Shown: piece by piece, positions 1-8,676 of the stretch
How positions within the stretch are numbered: the stretch's first letter is position 1
Layout: each line of letters opens with the position of its first letter
Source of the DNA: JAAGZL01 sp050288625
GTDB taxonomy: Bacteria; Pseudomonadota; Gammaproteobacteria; Chromatiales; Chromatiaceae
Assembly (NCBI GenBank): GCA_050288625.1
Contig: JBNKEE010000046.1
Coordinates: forward strand, 13,188-77,187
Direction: 5' to 3'
DNA: 64,000 bases
The notes under the pieces: generated by a model
Databases searched by the model: none
Told to the model about the DNA's origin: nothing
What the model saw: only the letters and a program-made list of their open reading frames with translations
Program-made: the position numbers and the translations under genes

Positions 1-215
1 AAGTGATCCAGATCGACCCCCAAAGCTTGACCGGTGGCATACACCAGTACCGGGCGTACACGTTTGCCACCGCTCAGCACCGCATAGCGCATGGCTCGAT
101 GAAGTCTATGGGGTAAGGTGTCTTCTGAAGGTAGCCACTGCTGGAGGGCGCGCTCCACCCGAGATTGGGATGCGACTAGGAACCTGCTCAGGTCTTGTTC
201 ATTATTGGTCTTCAA
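1..215 (-). CDS. ispA: Farnesyl/geranyl diphosphate synthase, N-terminal part (runs off window)
   Basis: Cytosolic isoprenoid chain-elongating synthase that makes farnesyl diphosphate from IPP and DMAPP. About 71 residues are visible. They contain the conserved N-terminal stretch of the family, AMRYAVLSGGKRVRPVLVY, whose GGKR(V/L)RP segment binds IPP; the Asp-rich motifs lie outside the window. No ATG is in frame before this region. The best start is a TTG at 213-215, inside the end of xseB, giving a 14-bp overlap and implying translational coupling. xseB-ispA is a standard gene pair, usually followed by dxs. The identity is secure; the start codon is inferred. Confidence 0.85.
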   Translation of the reverse strand, partial: MKTNNEQDLSRFLVASQSRVERALQQWLPSEDTLPHRLHRAMRYAVLSGGKRVRPVLVYATGQALGVDLDH

Positions 216-438
216 ACGGCTCTGGCTCGGCGTCTGGATTGTTCTCTGTGAGGATCTGTATCTTCTGCTCCGCCTCTTTTAGCGCTTGTTGGCATGTGCG
301 GGTAAGTAGCACGCCCCGTTCGAAGGATTTCAGGGACTCTTCCAACGATAGTTCGCCCTGTTCCATGGTTTCCACCAGGGATTCCAGTTCGGCCAGGGCC
401 TGCTCAAAAGATGGCGTTTTTTTTGATACTTTGGGCAC
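202..438 (-). CDS. xseB: Exodeoxyribonuclease VII small subunit
   Basis: Small subunit of exonuclease VII, which degrades single-stranded DNA bidirectionally in a complex with XseA. The 78-residue protein is the usual size. It has the family pattern FEQALAELESLVETMEQGELSLEESLKSFERG, quoted here only as its parts: FEQALAELE near residue 11, then LEESLKSFERG and a helical C-terminus ending in acidic residues. It is the first gene of a reverse-strand unit and overlaps ispA. It diverges from parE across about 130 bp, which must hold both promoters. Confidence 0.93.
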   Translation of the reverse strand: MPKVSKKTPSFEQALAELESLVETMEQGELSLEESLKSFERGVLLTRTCQQALKEAEQKIQILTENNPDAEPEPFEDQ

Positions 439-568
439 GTTGATTACCTTTCTGCTTTGGAGGGATAAAACTACCCTGATGCGTGGCCAGGGTCAATCTC
501 CGGTTCGCTTGATTGATGCGCTAGGTGTAAACTCTACGGGTTTTAGTAGCAGATGGTATTTATCCAGC

Positions 569-2458
569 ATGAGCAACAGTTCCTACGATGCATCAGCGAT
601 TGAAGTCCTGAGCGGTCTTGAGCCGGTACGCAAGCGTCCCGGTATGTATACAGACACTAGTCGTCCCAATCACATGGCCCAGGAGGTGATTGATAACAGT
701 GTGGACGAGGCAGTGGCCGGTTATGCCACTACCATAGATGTATCCCTATATAAGGATGGATCTCTGGAGGTGACTGATGATGGCAGGGGGATGCCGGTTG
801 ACCTACATCCGCAGGAGGGCAAGCCGGGGGTAGAGGTGATCCTGACCAAGCTGCATGCCGGTGGCAAGTTCTCTAATAAGAACTACCGTTTCTCAGGTGG
901 TCTGCACGGTGTTGGTGTATCAGTGGTAAACGCCCTGTCTGAACATCTGGAGGTGTGGGTGAAGCGCGGAGGTCAGCAGTACAATATGGCCTTTGCCGGT
1001 GGCGAAAAAGTGTCAGATCTGGAGGTGGTAGACAAGGTAGGAAAAAGCAACACCGGGACCACAGTACGGTTCTGGCCAGATCCACAATATTTTGACTCCG
1101 CTAAGTTTTCCAAACGCCACCTGCTGCATCTGCTGCGGGCCAAAGCTGTACTATGTCCTGGACTGTTGGTGCGTTTTTGGGAGGAGGCGACTGGAGAGGA
1201 TGCGGAGTGGATTTATGAAGATGGCCTAAAGGACTATCTATTGGATGAGTTGCAGTCTGTGCCTATATTGCCGGATGAGCCGTTTATCGGTTCCATGTCA
1301 GGTAACAACGAAGCGGCAGATTGGGCTGTTGCATGGCTACCTGAGGGTGGAGACGCCATAACAGAGAGCTATGTCAACCTAATCCCTACGGCCCAGGGCG
1401 GCACACATGTGAATGGACTGCGCACCGGTCTTACTGACGCGGTGCGAGAATTCTGTGAATTTCGCAATTTGTTGCCGCGCGGCGTTAAGCTGGCCCCGGA
1501 CGATGTGTGGAACCGTTGCAGTTATATCCTGTCAGTTAAACTGGCAGACCCTCAGTTTTCCGGTCAAACCAAGGAACGGTTGTCATCCCGCGAATGCGCG
1601 GCCTTTGTAACCGGCGTGGTGAAAGATGCCTTTGGTCTATGGTTGAATCAGCACACAGAGATCGGCGAGGCCATTGCCGATCTTGCCATAACATCGGCCC
1701 AGGCCAGATTGCGTTCCGGACGCAAGGTTCAACGCAAGAAGGTGACTCAGGGCCCAGCTCTACCAGGGAAACTGGCGGATTGCACCCTGGCCGATCCGGA
1801 ACGTAGCGAGTTGTTTCTGGTGGAGGGAGACTCGGCGGGAGGTTCTGCCAAGCAGGCACGAGATCGCGAGTTTCAGGCGGTGATGCCGCTTAGAGGTAAG
1901 ATCCTGAATACTTGGGAAGTGGATTCCTCTGAAGTGCTGGCATCCCAGGAGGTGCACGATATATCGGTGGCGATAGGGGTAGAGCCGGGTTCGGATGATA
2001 TTTCCGGCCTGCGCTTCAATAAGATCTGTATCCTGGCGGACGCCGATTCGGACGGGGCGCATATTGCAACCCTGTTGTGTGCCTTGTTTCTAAGGCACTT
2101 CCGCAAACTGGTGCGAGAGGGGCATGTCTACGTAGCCATGCCGCCGCTCTATCGCATAGATGTGGGCAAACAGGTGTTTTACGCCTTGGACGATGGTGAA
2201 AAACAGGGCGTGCTGGATCGCATTGAGGCGGAGAAGATCAAGGGCAAGGTGAGTGTGCAGAGATTCAAAGGTCTGGGTGAGATGAATCCCATGCAGCTGC
2301 GGGAGACCACTATCCTGCCGGATACTAGAAGACTGGTGCAGTTGACGGTGGGGGCTGCGGATAATACCAACAGCGTGGTGGATATGTTGTTGGCAAAAAA
2401 GCGTGCGCCAGATCGTAAAGAGTGGCTGCAGAAGAAGGGCGACCTGGCAGAGGTCTAG
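569..2458 (+). CDS. parE: DNA topoisomerase IV subunit B
   Basis: ATPase subunit of topoisomerase IV, which decatenates daughter chromosomes together with ParC. The reading frame is open from 170, but the family N-terminus (ASAIEVLSGLEPVRKRPGMY) begins just after the ATG at 569. This start gives 629 residues, matching the usual length of about 630. Visible motifs are the GHKL ATP site (EVIDNSVDEA, DDGRGMPVD, GGLHGVGVS), the QTKERL switch-lysine loop, and the TOPRIM motifs EGDSAGGSAKQ and DADSDGAHI. parC follows one gene downstream, so the two subunits are probably made from one transcript. Confidence 0.96.
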   Translation: MSNSSYDASAIEVLSGLEPVRKRPGMYTDTSRPNHMAQEVIDNSVDEAVAGYATTIDVSLYKDGSLEVTDDGRGMPVDLHPQEGKPGVEVILTKLHAGGKFSNKNYRFSGGLHGVGVSVVNALSEHLEVWVKRGGQQYNMAFAGGEKVSDLEVVDKVGKSNTGTTVRFWPDPQYFDSAKFSKRHLLHLLRAKAVLCPGLLVRFWEEATGEDAEWIYEDGLKDYLLDELQSVPILPDEPFIGSMSGNNEAADWAVAWLPEGGDAITESYVNLIPTAQGGTHVNGLRTGLTDAVREFCEFRNLLPRGVKLAPDDVWNRCSYILSVKLADPQFSGQTKERLSSRECAAFVTGVVKDAFGLWLNQHTEIGEAIADLAITSAQARLRSGRKVQRKKVTQGPALPGKLADCTLADPERSELFLVEGDSAGGSAKQARDREFQAVMPLRGKILNTWEVDSSEVLASQEVHDISVAIGVEPGSDDISGLRFNKICILADADSDGAHIATLLCALFLRHFRKLVREGHVYVAMPPLYRIDVGKQVFYALDDGEKQGVLDRIEAEKIKGKVSVQRFKGLGEMNPMQLRETTILPDTRRLVQLTVGAADNTNSVVDMLLAKKRAPDRKEWLQKKGDLAEV

Positions 2459-2461
2459 AAT

Positions 2462-3070
2462 ATGGAGCGAAAAAACATTATGCAACATTACCTTTTAACA
2501 ATTGTATTAATATTAGTGATGTCGATACAGACGGGCAGTGCCTATGCAAGAAAGATCGTAGTGGATGGAAATCAACAGAGCCTGCCGGACCAAAAATACC
2601 AGTTTGAAGAGGGCGAACCTTGGAAGGAGATTGAGGCAAAGATTCCTCCGTATCCTGAGGATGGCGACCTGATGGAGCTGCAGCTGGACGACCCCAATAA
2701 AAGATTTACCTACTATATGGATGAGGAGTCCTTATCCGTATCCGAAAATGATTACGTAGTGCGCTATACCATGGTGATCGAATCCAAGACGGGCACCAGA
2801 AATATCTTTTACGAAGGCATCCGTTGTAATACAGAAGAGTATAAGACCTATGCCTTTGGTATGGGAAAAGGCGGGAACGGCAAGTTTCGCCCTAGTAAAA
2901 AACCCGAATGGAAGAACATCAGCAGCAGTGGATATAAAAAGCTAAGAATGGATCTTCTGGAATTCTACCTGTGTGATCCGCGCAAGTTGCCGCGCAAGAA
3001 GAACGAAATCGTAACCAGGATTAAATATCCTGCCCCGAATGAATCATATAAAAACGCGCTCAATAGATAA
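2462..3070 (+). CDS. CNP1-like family exported protein
   Basis: The 202-residue protein has a signal peptide (hydrophobic LLTIVLILVMSIQ, probable cleavage near AYA-RK). The mature part resembles the CNP1-like family of uncharacterised beta/gammaproteobacterial periplasmic proteins: PWKEIEAKIPPYP, then VVRYTMVIESKTGTRNIFYEGIRC, quoted here in two pieces as VVRYTMVIESKTGT and NIFYEGIRC, and a KTYAFGMGK segment. It starts 3 bp after the parE stop and lies between parE and parC, so it is presumably co-transcribed. No enzymatic motif is visible and its role is unknown. A second possible start is the ATG at 2480. Confidence 0.75.
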   Translation: MERKNIMQHYLLTIVLILVMSIQTGSAYARKIVVDGNQQSLPDQKYQFEEGEPWKEIEAKIPPYPEDGDLMELQLDDPNKRFTYYMDEESLSVSENDYVVRYTMVIESKTGTRNIFYEGIRCNTEEYKTYAFGMGKGGNGKFRPSKKPEWKNISSSGYKKLRMDLLEFYLCDPRKLPRKKNEIVTRIKYPAPNESYKNALNR

Positions 3071-3124
3071 TAACCATAAGTCTAAAGTGAAATCAGCCAA
3101 GTTCTTATTTGAGAAGCAGTCAAT

Positions 3125-5374
3125 ATGTCCAATGAAATAAACCATAGCCTGGAAGGCATCGAGCAGATGCCGCTAAAGGTCTTCACCGAGAAGGCATACC
3201 TGGATTACGCTATGTATGTGATCCTGGATCGCGCTCTGCCTCATATCGGTGATGGCCTGAAGCCAGTGCAGCGCCGCATCGTATACGCCATGTCTGAATT
3301 AGGGTTGTCCGCTACGGCAAAGTTTAAGAAGTCGGCTCGCACCGTTGGCGACGTCCTGGGTAAGTTTCATCCTCATGGTGATACCGCCTGTTACGAGGCC
3401 ATGGTCTTGATGGCGCAGGATTTCTCTTATCGTTATCCCCTGATCGATGGACAGGGAAACTGGGGTTCGCCGGATGATCCCAAGTCGTTTGCCGCCATGC
3501 GTTATACCGAATCGCGCCTCACTGCATACTCCCAAGTAATGCTGTCTGAATTGGGGCAGGGCACGGTGGATTGGAACCTTAATTTTGACGGTACTTTACA
3601 AGAACCAGCTGTGCTGCCCGCGCGTCTTCCGAACCTATTGTTGAACGGTACTACGGGTATCGCCGTAGGTATGGCGACGGATATACCACCGCACAATCTG
3701 AAAGAGGTGGTCAGCGCCTGCATTCGTCTGTTGGAGAGCCCCAAGAGTAGTGTGGAAGAGCTGTGTGAACATGTTTTGGGACCTGACTACCCGACCGAGG
3801 CTGAGATCATCACCCCAAAAGATGAACTGCAAAAGCTCTATCAGACAGGCAGTGGCAGTGTGCGTATGCGGGCCAGTTTTGAGAAGGAGCAAGGTGAGAT
3901 CGTAATAACCGCCTTGCCGCATCAGGTGTCTGGTGCCAGGGTATTGGAACAGATAGCCGCCCAGATGCAAGCCAAGAAACTACCAATGGTGGAAGATCTT
4001 AGGGATGAATCAGACCATGAAAATCCCACCCGTCTGGTGATTGTGCCCCGCTCGAACAGGGTGGACGTAGAACGTATGATGTTGCATTTGTTTGCAACCA
4101 CCGACCTGGAGCGTAGCTATCGGGTCAACATGAACGTGATCGGTCTTGATGGTCGACCCCAGGTCAAAGATCTACGCGGCATGCTCAAGGAGTGGTTGGA
4201 GTTCAGGTTTGAGACGGTGCGCAGGCGCTTGGAGTATCGGTTGGGCAAGGTGCGGGATCGACTGCATTTATTGGATGGTTTGCTCATAGCCTTTCTCAAT
4301 ATAGATGAGGTTATAAAGATCATACGCACCGAAGATGAGCCCAAGAATGAGTTGATGGTCCGTTTCGGTCTCAGTGATATACAGGCGGATTATGTATTAG
4401 ACACCAAGCTGCGCCAGTTGGCTCGTCTAGAAGAGGTGAAGATCAGGGCCGAACAGAAGGAGCTGGAGCAGGAACGTGAACAGCTAGAGATCACTCTGAA
4501 ATCCAAGCAGCGCATGAGGACCATGATCCGCAAGGAGTTGCTGGAAGATGCCGAGAAGTATGGGGACGAACGCCGCTCACCCATTATAGAGCGTGATAGC
4601 GCCGTGGCATTGGATGAAACGGAGATCGCCCCCAGCGAGCCGGTCACTGTGGTTCTATCAGAGAAGGGTTGGGCTCGGGCGGCTAAGGGGCACGACATCG
4701 ATCCGGCCGGTCTTAGCTTTAAATCTGGTGATGGCTATCTTGGCGCAGCAAAGTTGCGCAGTAACCAGTCGGCCGTGTTTATCGATAGTTGTGGACGCTG
4801 TTATTCTGTTCAGGCGCACACCTTGCCGTCTGCACGCAGTCAAGGTGAACCACTTACAGGGCGTTTGGCGCCACCCAATGGCGCCACTTTTCGTGCGGTG
4901 ATCGGTGGCGAGCCGGAACAGTGGTATTTGGTGGCCTCTGATGCTGGTTATGGTTTCCTGGTTCAGAATAAAGAGCTGCACTCTAAGAATAAGGCCGGGA
5001 AAGCCCTGCTTACACTACCTAAGGGTGCGAAGGTGCTAGCCCCCTCGGTAGTGACAGATATGGAGACAGACCGGGTGGTGGCGATTACCAACGAAGGGCG
5101 TATGTTGGTGTTTAATATAGCTGATCTACCTGTCCTCAATCGTGGTAAAGGAAACAAAATCATAGGTATCCCGCCCAAGCGTGTGGCCAGTAGAGAAGAG
5201 TTTGTTGTTGCGATTGCTGCTGTACCGGAATCTGGTAAGTTGATCGCCTATTCTGGTAAGCGCTACATAGCCTTGAAGCGTTCTGATCTGGAACACTATG
5301 AAGGTGAGCGTGGACGCAGGGGTAGAAAATTACCGCGTGGTTTTCAGAAGGTGGATGCCGTTTCCGTTGAGTAG
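3125..5374 (+). CDS. parC: DNA topoisomerase IV subunit A
   Basis: DNA breakage-reunion subunit of topoisomerase IV. It has 749 residues, close to the family length. The winged-helix region carries the quinolone-resistance segment HPHGDTACYEAMV and the catalytic tyrosine in AAMRYTESRL near residue 121. A coiled-coil gate and a C-terminal beta-pinwheel follow. The length and the C-terminal repeats fit ParC rather than GyrA, which is longer and has the GyrA box; the nearby parE supports this. It is followed after 17 bp by arsM. Confidence 0.95.
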   Translation: MSNEINHSLEGIEQMPLKVFTEKAYLDYAMYVILDRALPHIGDGLKPVQRRIVYAMSELGLSATAKFKKSARTVGDVLGKFHPHGDTACYEAMVLMAQDFSYRYPLIDGQGNWGSPDDPKSFAAMRYTESRLTAYSQVMLSELGQGTVDWNLNFDGTLQEPAVLPARLPNLLLNGTTGIAVGMATDIPPHNLKEVVSACIRLLESPKSSVEELCEHVLGPDYPTEAEIITPKDELQKLYQTGSGSVRMRASFEKEQGEIVITALPHQVSGARVLEQIAAQMQAKKLPMVEDLRDESDHENPTRLVIVPRSNRVDVERMMLHLFATTDLERSYRVNMNVIGLDGRPQVKDLRGMLKEWLEFRFETVRRRLEYRLGKVRDRLHLLDGLLIAFLNIDEVIKIIRTEDEPKNELMVRFGLSDIQADYVLDTKLRQLARLEEVKIRAEQKELEQEREQLEITLKSKQRMRTMIRKELLEDAEKYGDERRSPIIERDSAVALDETEIAPSEPVTVVLSEKGWARAAKGHDIDPAGLSFKSGDGYLGAAKLRSNQSAVFIDSCGRCYSVQAHTLPSARSQGEPLTGRLAPPNGATFRAVIGGEPEQWYLVASDAGYGFLVQNKELHSKNKAGKALLTLPKGAKVLAPSVVTDMETDRVVAITNEGRMLVFNIADLPVLNRGKGNKIIGIPPKRVASREEFVVAIAAVPESGKLIAYSGKRYIALKRSDLEHYEGERGRRGRKLPRGFQKVDAVSVE

Positions 5375-5391
5375 CTGTCTGGAGTAGTTAA

Positions 5392-6441
5392 ATGAAAGAG
5401 TCGGTAAAAGAGTACTATGGAAAGGTGTTGGCGGGTACGACCGATCTTAAGACAGATGCATGTTGTACTGATACTGGGTTGCCTGATTATCTGAAGACGG
5501 CCATGTCTAATATACATGTGGAAGTTGCTGCGCGATATTACGGCTGTGGCTTGGTTGTGCCGCATGTTTTGGAAGGAGCGCGTATTCTGGATCTGGGTAG
5601 TGGTTCTGGCCGCGATTGCTATCTGTTGGCGCAGCTTGTGGGTGAACATGGATCCGTGGTTGGTGTTGATATGACCGAGGAGCAGTTTGAGATTGCCAAT
5701 ACTCATATTGAGTGGCACCGGGATAGATTTGGTTACGCTAAATCAAACGTAGAGTTCAAGCTGGGGTATATAGAACGTCTGGATGAGCTTGGTTTGGAAG
5801 ACGACAGCTTCGATATCATTGTCTCAAACTGTGTAATAAACCTTTCGCCAGACAAAGAGGCCGTGTTGAAAGAGGCTTATCGATTACTTAAGCCTGGTGG
5901 CGAACTCTATTTTTCCGATGTCTATTCCGATCGCAGGGTACCACAGGAGTTGCTGCAGGATCCTGTGTTATACGGAGAGTGTCTCAGTGGCGCCCTTTAT
6001 TGGAATGACTTTCTGCGCTTGGCCGCCAGCGTTGGATTTACCGATACGCGTCTGGTGGAGGATCGTCCGATCGCTATCGATAATCCAGATATTGCGCAAC
6101 GCATCGGCCACATCAATTTCTATTCAGCTACCTATAGACTATTCAAGATAGAAGGCCTGGAGAACGCATGTGAAGATTATGGTCAGGCCGTAGTTTATAA
6201 AGGCGGAATTGAGAACAGTGAGCATGTCTTTCTTCTGGATAAGCACCACGTAATTGAAAAAGGTCGCCAATTTCCAGTTTGTGGTAACACCTTCCGCATC
6301 CTAAATGGGTCACGCTTTAGCGACTATTTTGAGTTTTATGGCAATTGGGATACCCACTTCGGCATATTTGATGGTTGTGGAACAGATTTACCTTATGACG
6401 CAAAAATCAGCTCTCAAGATGATGTGGGTAGCTGCTGTTAA
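5392..6441 (+). CDS. arsM: Arsenite S-adenosylmethionine methyltransferase
   Basis: SAM-dependent methylation of As(III) to methylated arsenicals in the cytoplasm. The 349-residue protein has the class I methyltransferase motif ILDLGSGSGRDCY (about residues 65-77). It also has cysteines placed as in characterised ArsM proteins: Cys24/25, Cys52 in YYGCGL, Cys147 in SNCVINLSPDK and Cys197 in GECLSGALY. The C-terminal 90 residues form the extra domain of long ArsM forms and end in a Cys-Cys pair. It lies 17 bp after parC with no visible promoter or arsR, so read-through transcription is likely. arsS lies about 9 kb downstream on the other strand. Confidence 0.88.
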   Translation: MKESVKEYYGKVLAGTTDLKTDACCTDTGLPDYLKTAMSNIHVEVAARYYGCGLVVPHVLEGARILDLGSGSGRDCYLLAQLVGEHGSVVGVDMTEEQFEIANTHIEWHRDRFGYAKSNVEFKLGYIERLDELGLEDDSFDIIVSNCVINLSPDKEAVLKEAYRLLKPGGELYFSDVYSDRRVPQELLQDPVLYGECLSGALYWNDFLRLAASVGFTDTRLVEDRPIAIDNPDIAQRIGHINFYSATYRLFKIEGLENACEDYGQAVVYKGGIENSEHVFLLDKHHVIEKGRQFPVCGNTFRILNGSRFSDYFEFYGNWDTHFGIFDGCGTDLPYDAKISSQDDVGSCC

Positions 6442-6463
6442 ATTCGCTGTTGCTCGGTAATCG

Positions 6464-8530
6464 TTATGCCCTATGTTTTACCTGACCCTGATCTGATGCC
6501 GGCAGCCATATAGTGAATGTTGTCCCCCGGTTTATTTCACTCTCGACTTCGATATGACCTCCGAGCTTATCCACAAGAGTAGAGTAGGCTAGCGAAAGTC
6601 CCTGACCCGTTCCCACGCCAGCCTTCTTTGTGGTGAAGAAGGGGTCGAATATCTTTGAATGTAACTCTGTGGGGATGCCGGTCCCATTGTCGCTTATAGA
6701 GATTATTGCCCAGTCATCATATTTTCTTGTTTGTATATATATCTCGCCATTTCTTGATGTATCTATTTCCTTTGCTTCTTTTATAGCGTGTGCCGCATTT
6801 ACAATCATATTAAGTATCGCCTGATCAAACTCCCCTGAGATACAAGGAATGGTTTGCAGGTTGGAATCAAGCTCTGTGGATATGTCAGCATCATATTTCC
6901 ATTCGCTGCGTGATATGTTGATAGCGTTTTCTATGACAGGGTTGATATCAACAAATTCCTTTTCATGTGTTCCTGGATGTGAGAAATACTTCATTGACTT
7001 TACGATGTTTGACACCCTATCTACACCCTTCAAAACCTCTCTTATAGCGCAGGGTATTTCTTCCCGAAGTTCATCCAGCTCAATCTCATTAGTCAGAGAT
7101 TTTGTGTTAGTTACAGCTTCTTCTAGTTGGTGGCTATACCCAGTTGAGTTATGAAGACGGTCATATGCCTTAAATAACGATTCTATGTCTTCGAATGCCT
7201 CTTGTAGGAAATGTGCGTTATCCCCAATAAATTGAATTGGAGTGTTAATTTCATGCGCTATTCCAGCAGCCATCTGTCCAAGAGATTCAAATTTTTGTAT
7301 TTGTTGTAGCTTGGTCTCATGCTCTTTTGCTGTAGATTCAGCCTCCTTCCTCGCTGATATGTCATGTAACATAATTAAGTGAGCGAATGATCCGTTCCAC
7401 AAGGTCTTGCTTACGTTTACCTCGGCCACTACAGTGCTGCCATCATCTCTAGTGATTTTCAACTCGGTACTGCTTTCGGTATCCAGTGGATACTCTAGGT
7501 CTCTTTCAACGAGATCTGATCGCTCTTTACCGATTATCTCTTCTGCAGCTCCGTTAGCGTATACGCAGATGCCAAGTCTGTTAACGGCAAGTATGCCGAT
7601 GTGGTTTCTTTCAACAACGTTAAGAAACATCTCTTTGCTCGCCCGTTGTGAGGATTCGGCCAGCTTGATTTTTGTAATGTCATGTATTGAGCATATGATG
7701 TGCCACTCATTATTGTACTGAAATGCGGATGCAGATAGTTCTATTGGAAATACAGAACCACTTCTGTGTTTTGCAGCAAGTTCGATAGTGTGATTTACCG
7801 AGAGATCGATGTTGATTGTAGATAGGTTGGTGATCTCATTTAGAATGTCAATATGATCCTGATTCTTAACCAAGATAATGTTTAGGTTCTTGCCTAATGC
7901 TTCATCTGCTGAATAACCAAACATATGTTGGGCTGCGTTATTCCAGTATGTAATCTCGAAAGAGGTGTCAATCATTACGACCACATTGTGTCTGCTGAAG
8001 GTTATTCCATGGAATAGTCTTTGAGTGTTTTGTTGTAGTGTGTCGTATGCAGGCTCCGCCAGGGAATAATCTGTTGCGTTGTATGACCTTAATATGGAGC
8101 TGTCTATGTCTTCAATTAACGGTGTCCTGATAGAGGGTTGGTTGTCTCTAAGTAGTAAGGTGTCCTTGATAAGTTGAACAAGTTCATCAGGATTCCACGG
8201 TTTTTCTATGAATGCATGCAGGCAACCGCTGTGGATGGAGTCGGCCACCTTTTTGTGGTCGGCGTGGGACGTGATAAGTATGCGCAAAATATGGGGCCAG
8301 TAGGAACAGATCTGTTGCATAAGGTCTGTGCCGGGCATGCCAGGTATCGCGATCTCAGATATTACAAGATCGATCTGAACCTGTTGTATTATTCCTATAG
8401 CTTGGTCACCACTGTTTGCTTGGATGCATGTGAAGCCGTGAGGAGTAAGTGTGTCTTTGAGTGAATCTAGGATCACTTGTTTACCATCAACAAGTAGTAG
8501 TGTTTTAGTTAGGTCGGCGTTGGCTGGCAT
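6464..8530 (-). CDS. PAS-containing histidine kinase with degenerate N-terminal receiver
   Basis: A soluble 688-residue sensor kinase with no membrane segments. Domain order: receiver (residues 1-130), PAS (about 170-285), PAS (about 295-395), HisKA with phospho-acceptor His426 in GIAHEINTP, and HATPase with N box (NMIVNAAHAI), DNGTGIP and GTGQGLSLAYS. The receiver has Glu59 (ISEIAIPGM) at the position normally held by the phosphorylated Asp, and Gly where the second acidic residue is expected (LLVDGKQ). The switch residues in ITSHAD and IEKPW remain. It is divergent from the hybrid kinase at 8677 across 146 bp. The input signal is unknown. Confidence 0.85.
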   Translation of the reverse strand: MPANADLTKTLLLVDGKQVILDSLKDTLTPHGFTCIQANSGDQAIGIIQQVQIDLVISEIAIPGMPGTDLMQQICSYWPHILRILITSHADHKKVADSIHSGCLHAFIEKPWNPDELVQLIKDTLLLRDNQPSIRTPLIEDIDSSILRSYNATDYSLAEPAYDTLQQNTQRLFHGITFSRHNVVVMIDTSFEITYWNNAAQHMFGYSADEALGKNLNIILVKNQDHIDILNEITNLSTINIDLSVNHTIELAAKHRSGSVFPIELSASAFQYNNEWHIICSIHDITKIKLAESSQRASKEMFLNVVERNHIGILAVNRLGICVYANGAAEEIIGKERSDLVERDLEYPLDTESSTELKITRDDGSTVVAEVNVSKTLWNGSFAHLIMLHDISARKEAESTAKEHETKLQQIQKFESLGQMAAGIAHEINTPIQFIGDNAHFLQEAFEDIESLFKAYDRLHNSTGYSHQLEEAVTNTKSLTNEIELDELREEIPCAIREVLKGVDRVSNIVKSMKYFSHPGTHEKEFVDINPVIENAINISRSEWKYDADISTELDSNLQTIPCISGEFDQAILNMIVNAAHAIKEAKEIDTSRNGEIYIQTRKYDDWAIISISDNGTGIPTELHSKIFDPFFTTKKAGVGTGQGLSLAYSTLVDKLGGHIEVESEINRGTTFTIWLPASDQGQVKHRA

Positions 8531-8676
8531 ATCACTTCATCTCCCTGTGGCTGCGTCCTGATTACTTGGGTTCCTAAAGTAAAAGAACTACTTGCCGATA
8601 ACACTACAATACAGGGAGTATAGACCGTAGTTTTGACCTATGTTCAAGTTTTTGTAGTACTTTTTAGGGGCTGTTC

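Noticed and set aside
170..568. Upstream extension of parE by 133 residues
   Set aside because: The extension overlaps xseB on the other strand and lacks homology; the ATG at 569 gives the family length and N-terminus.
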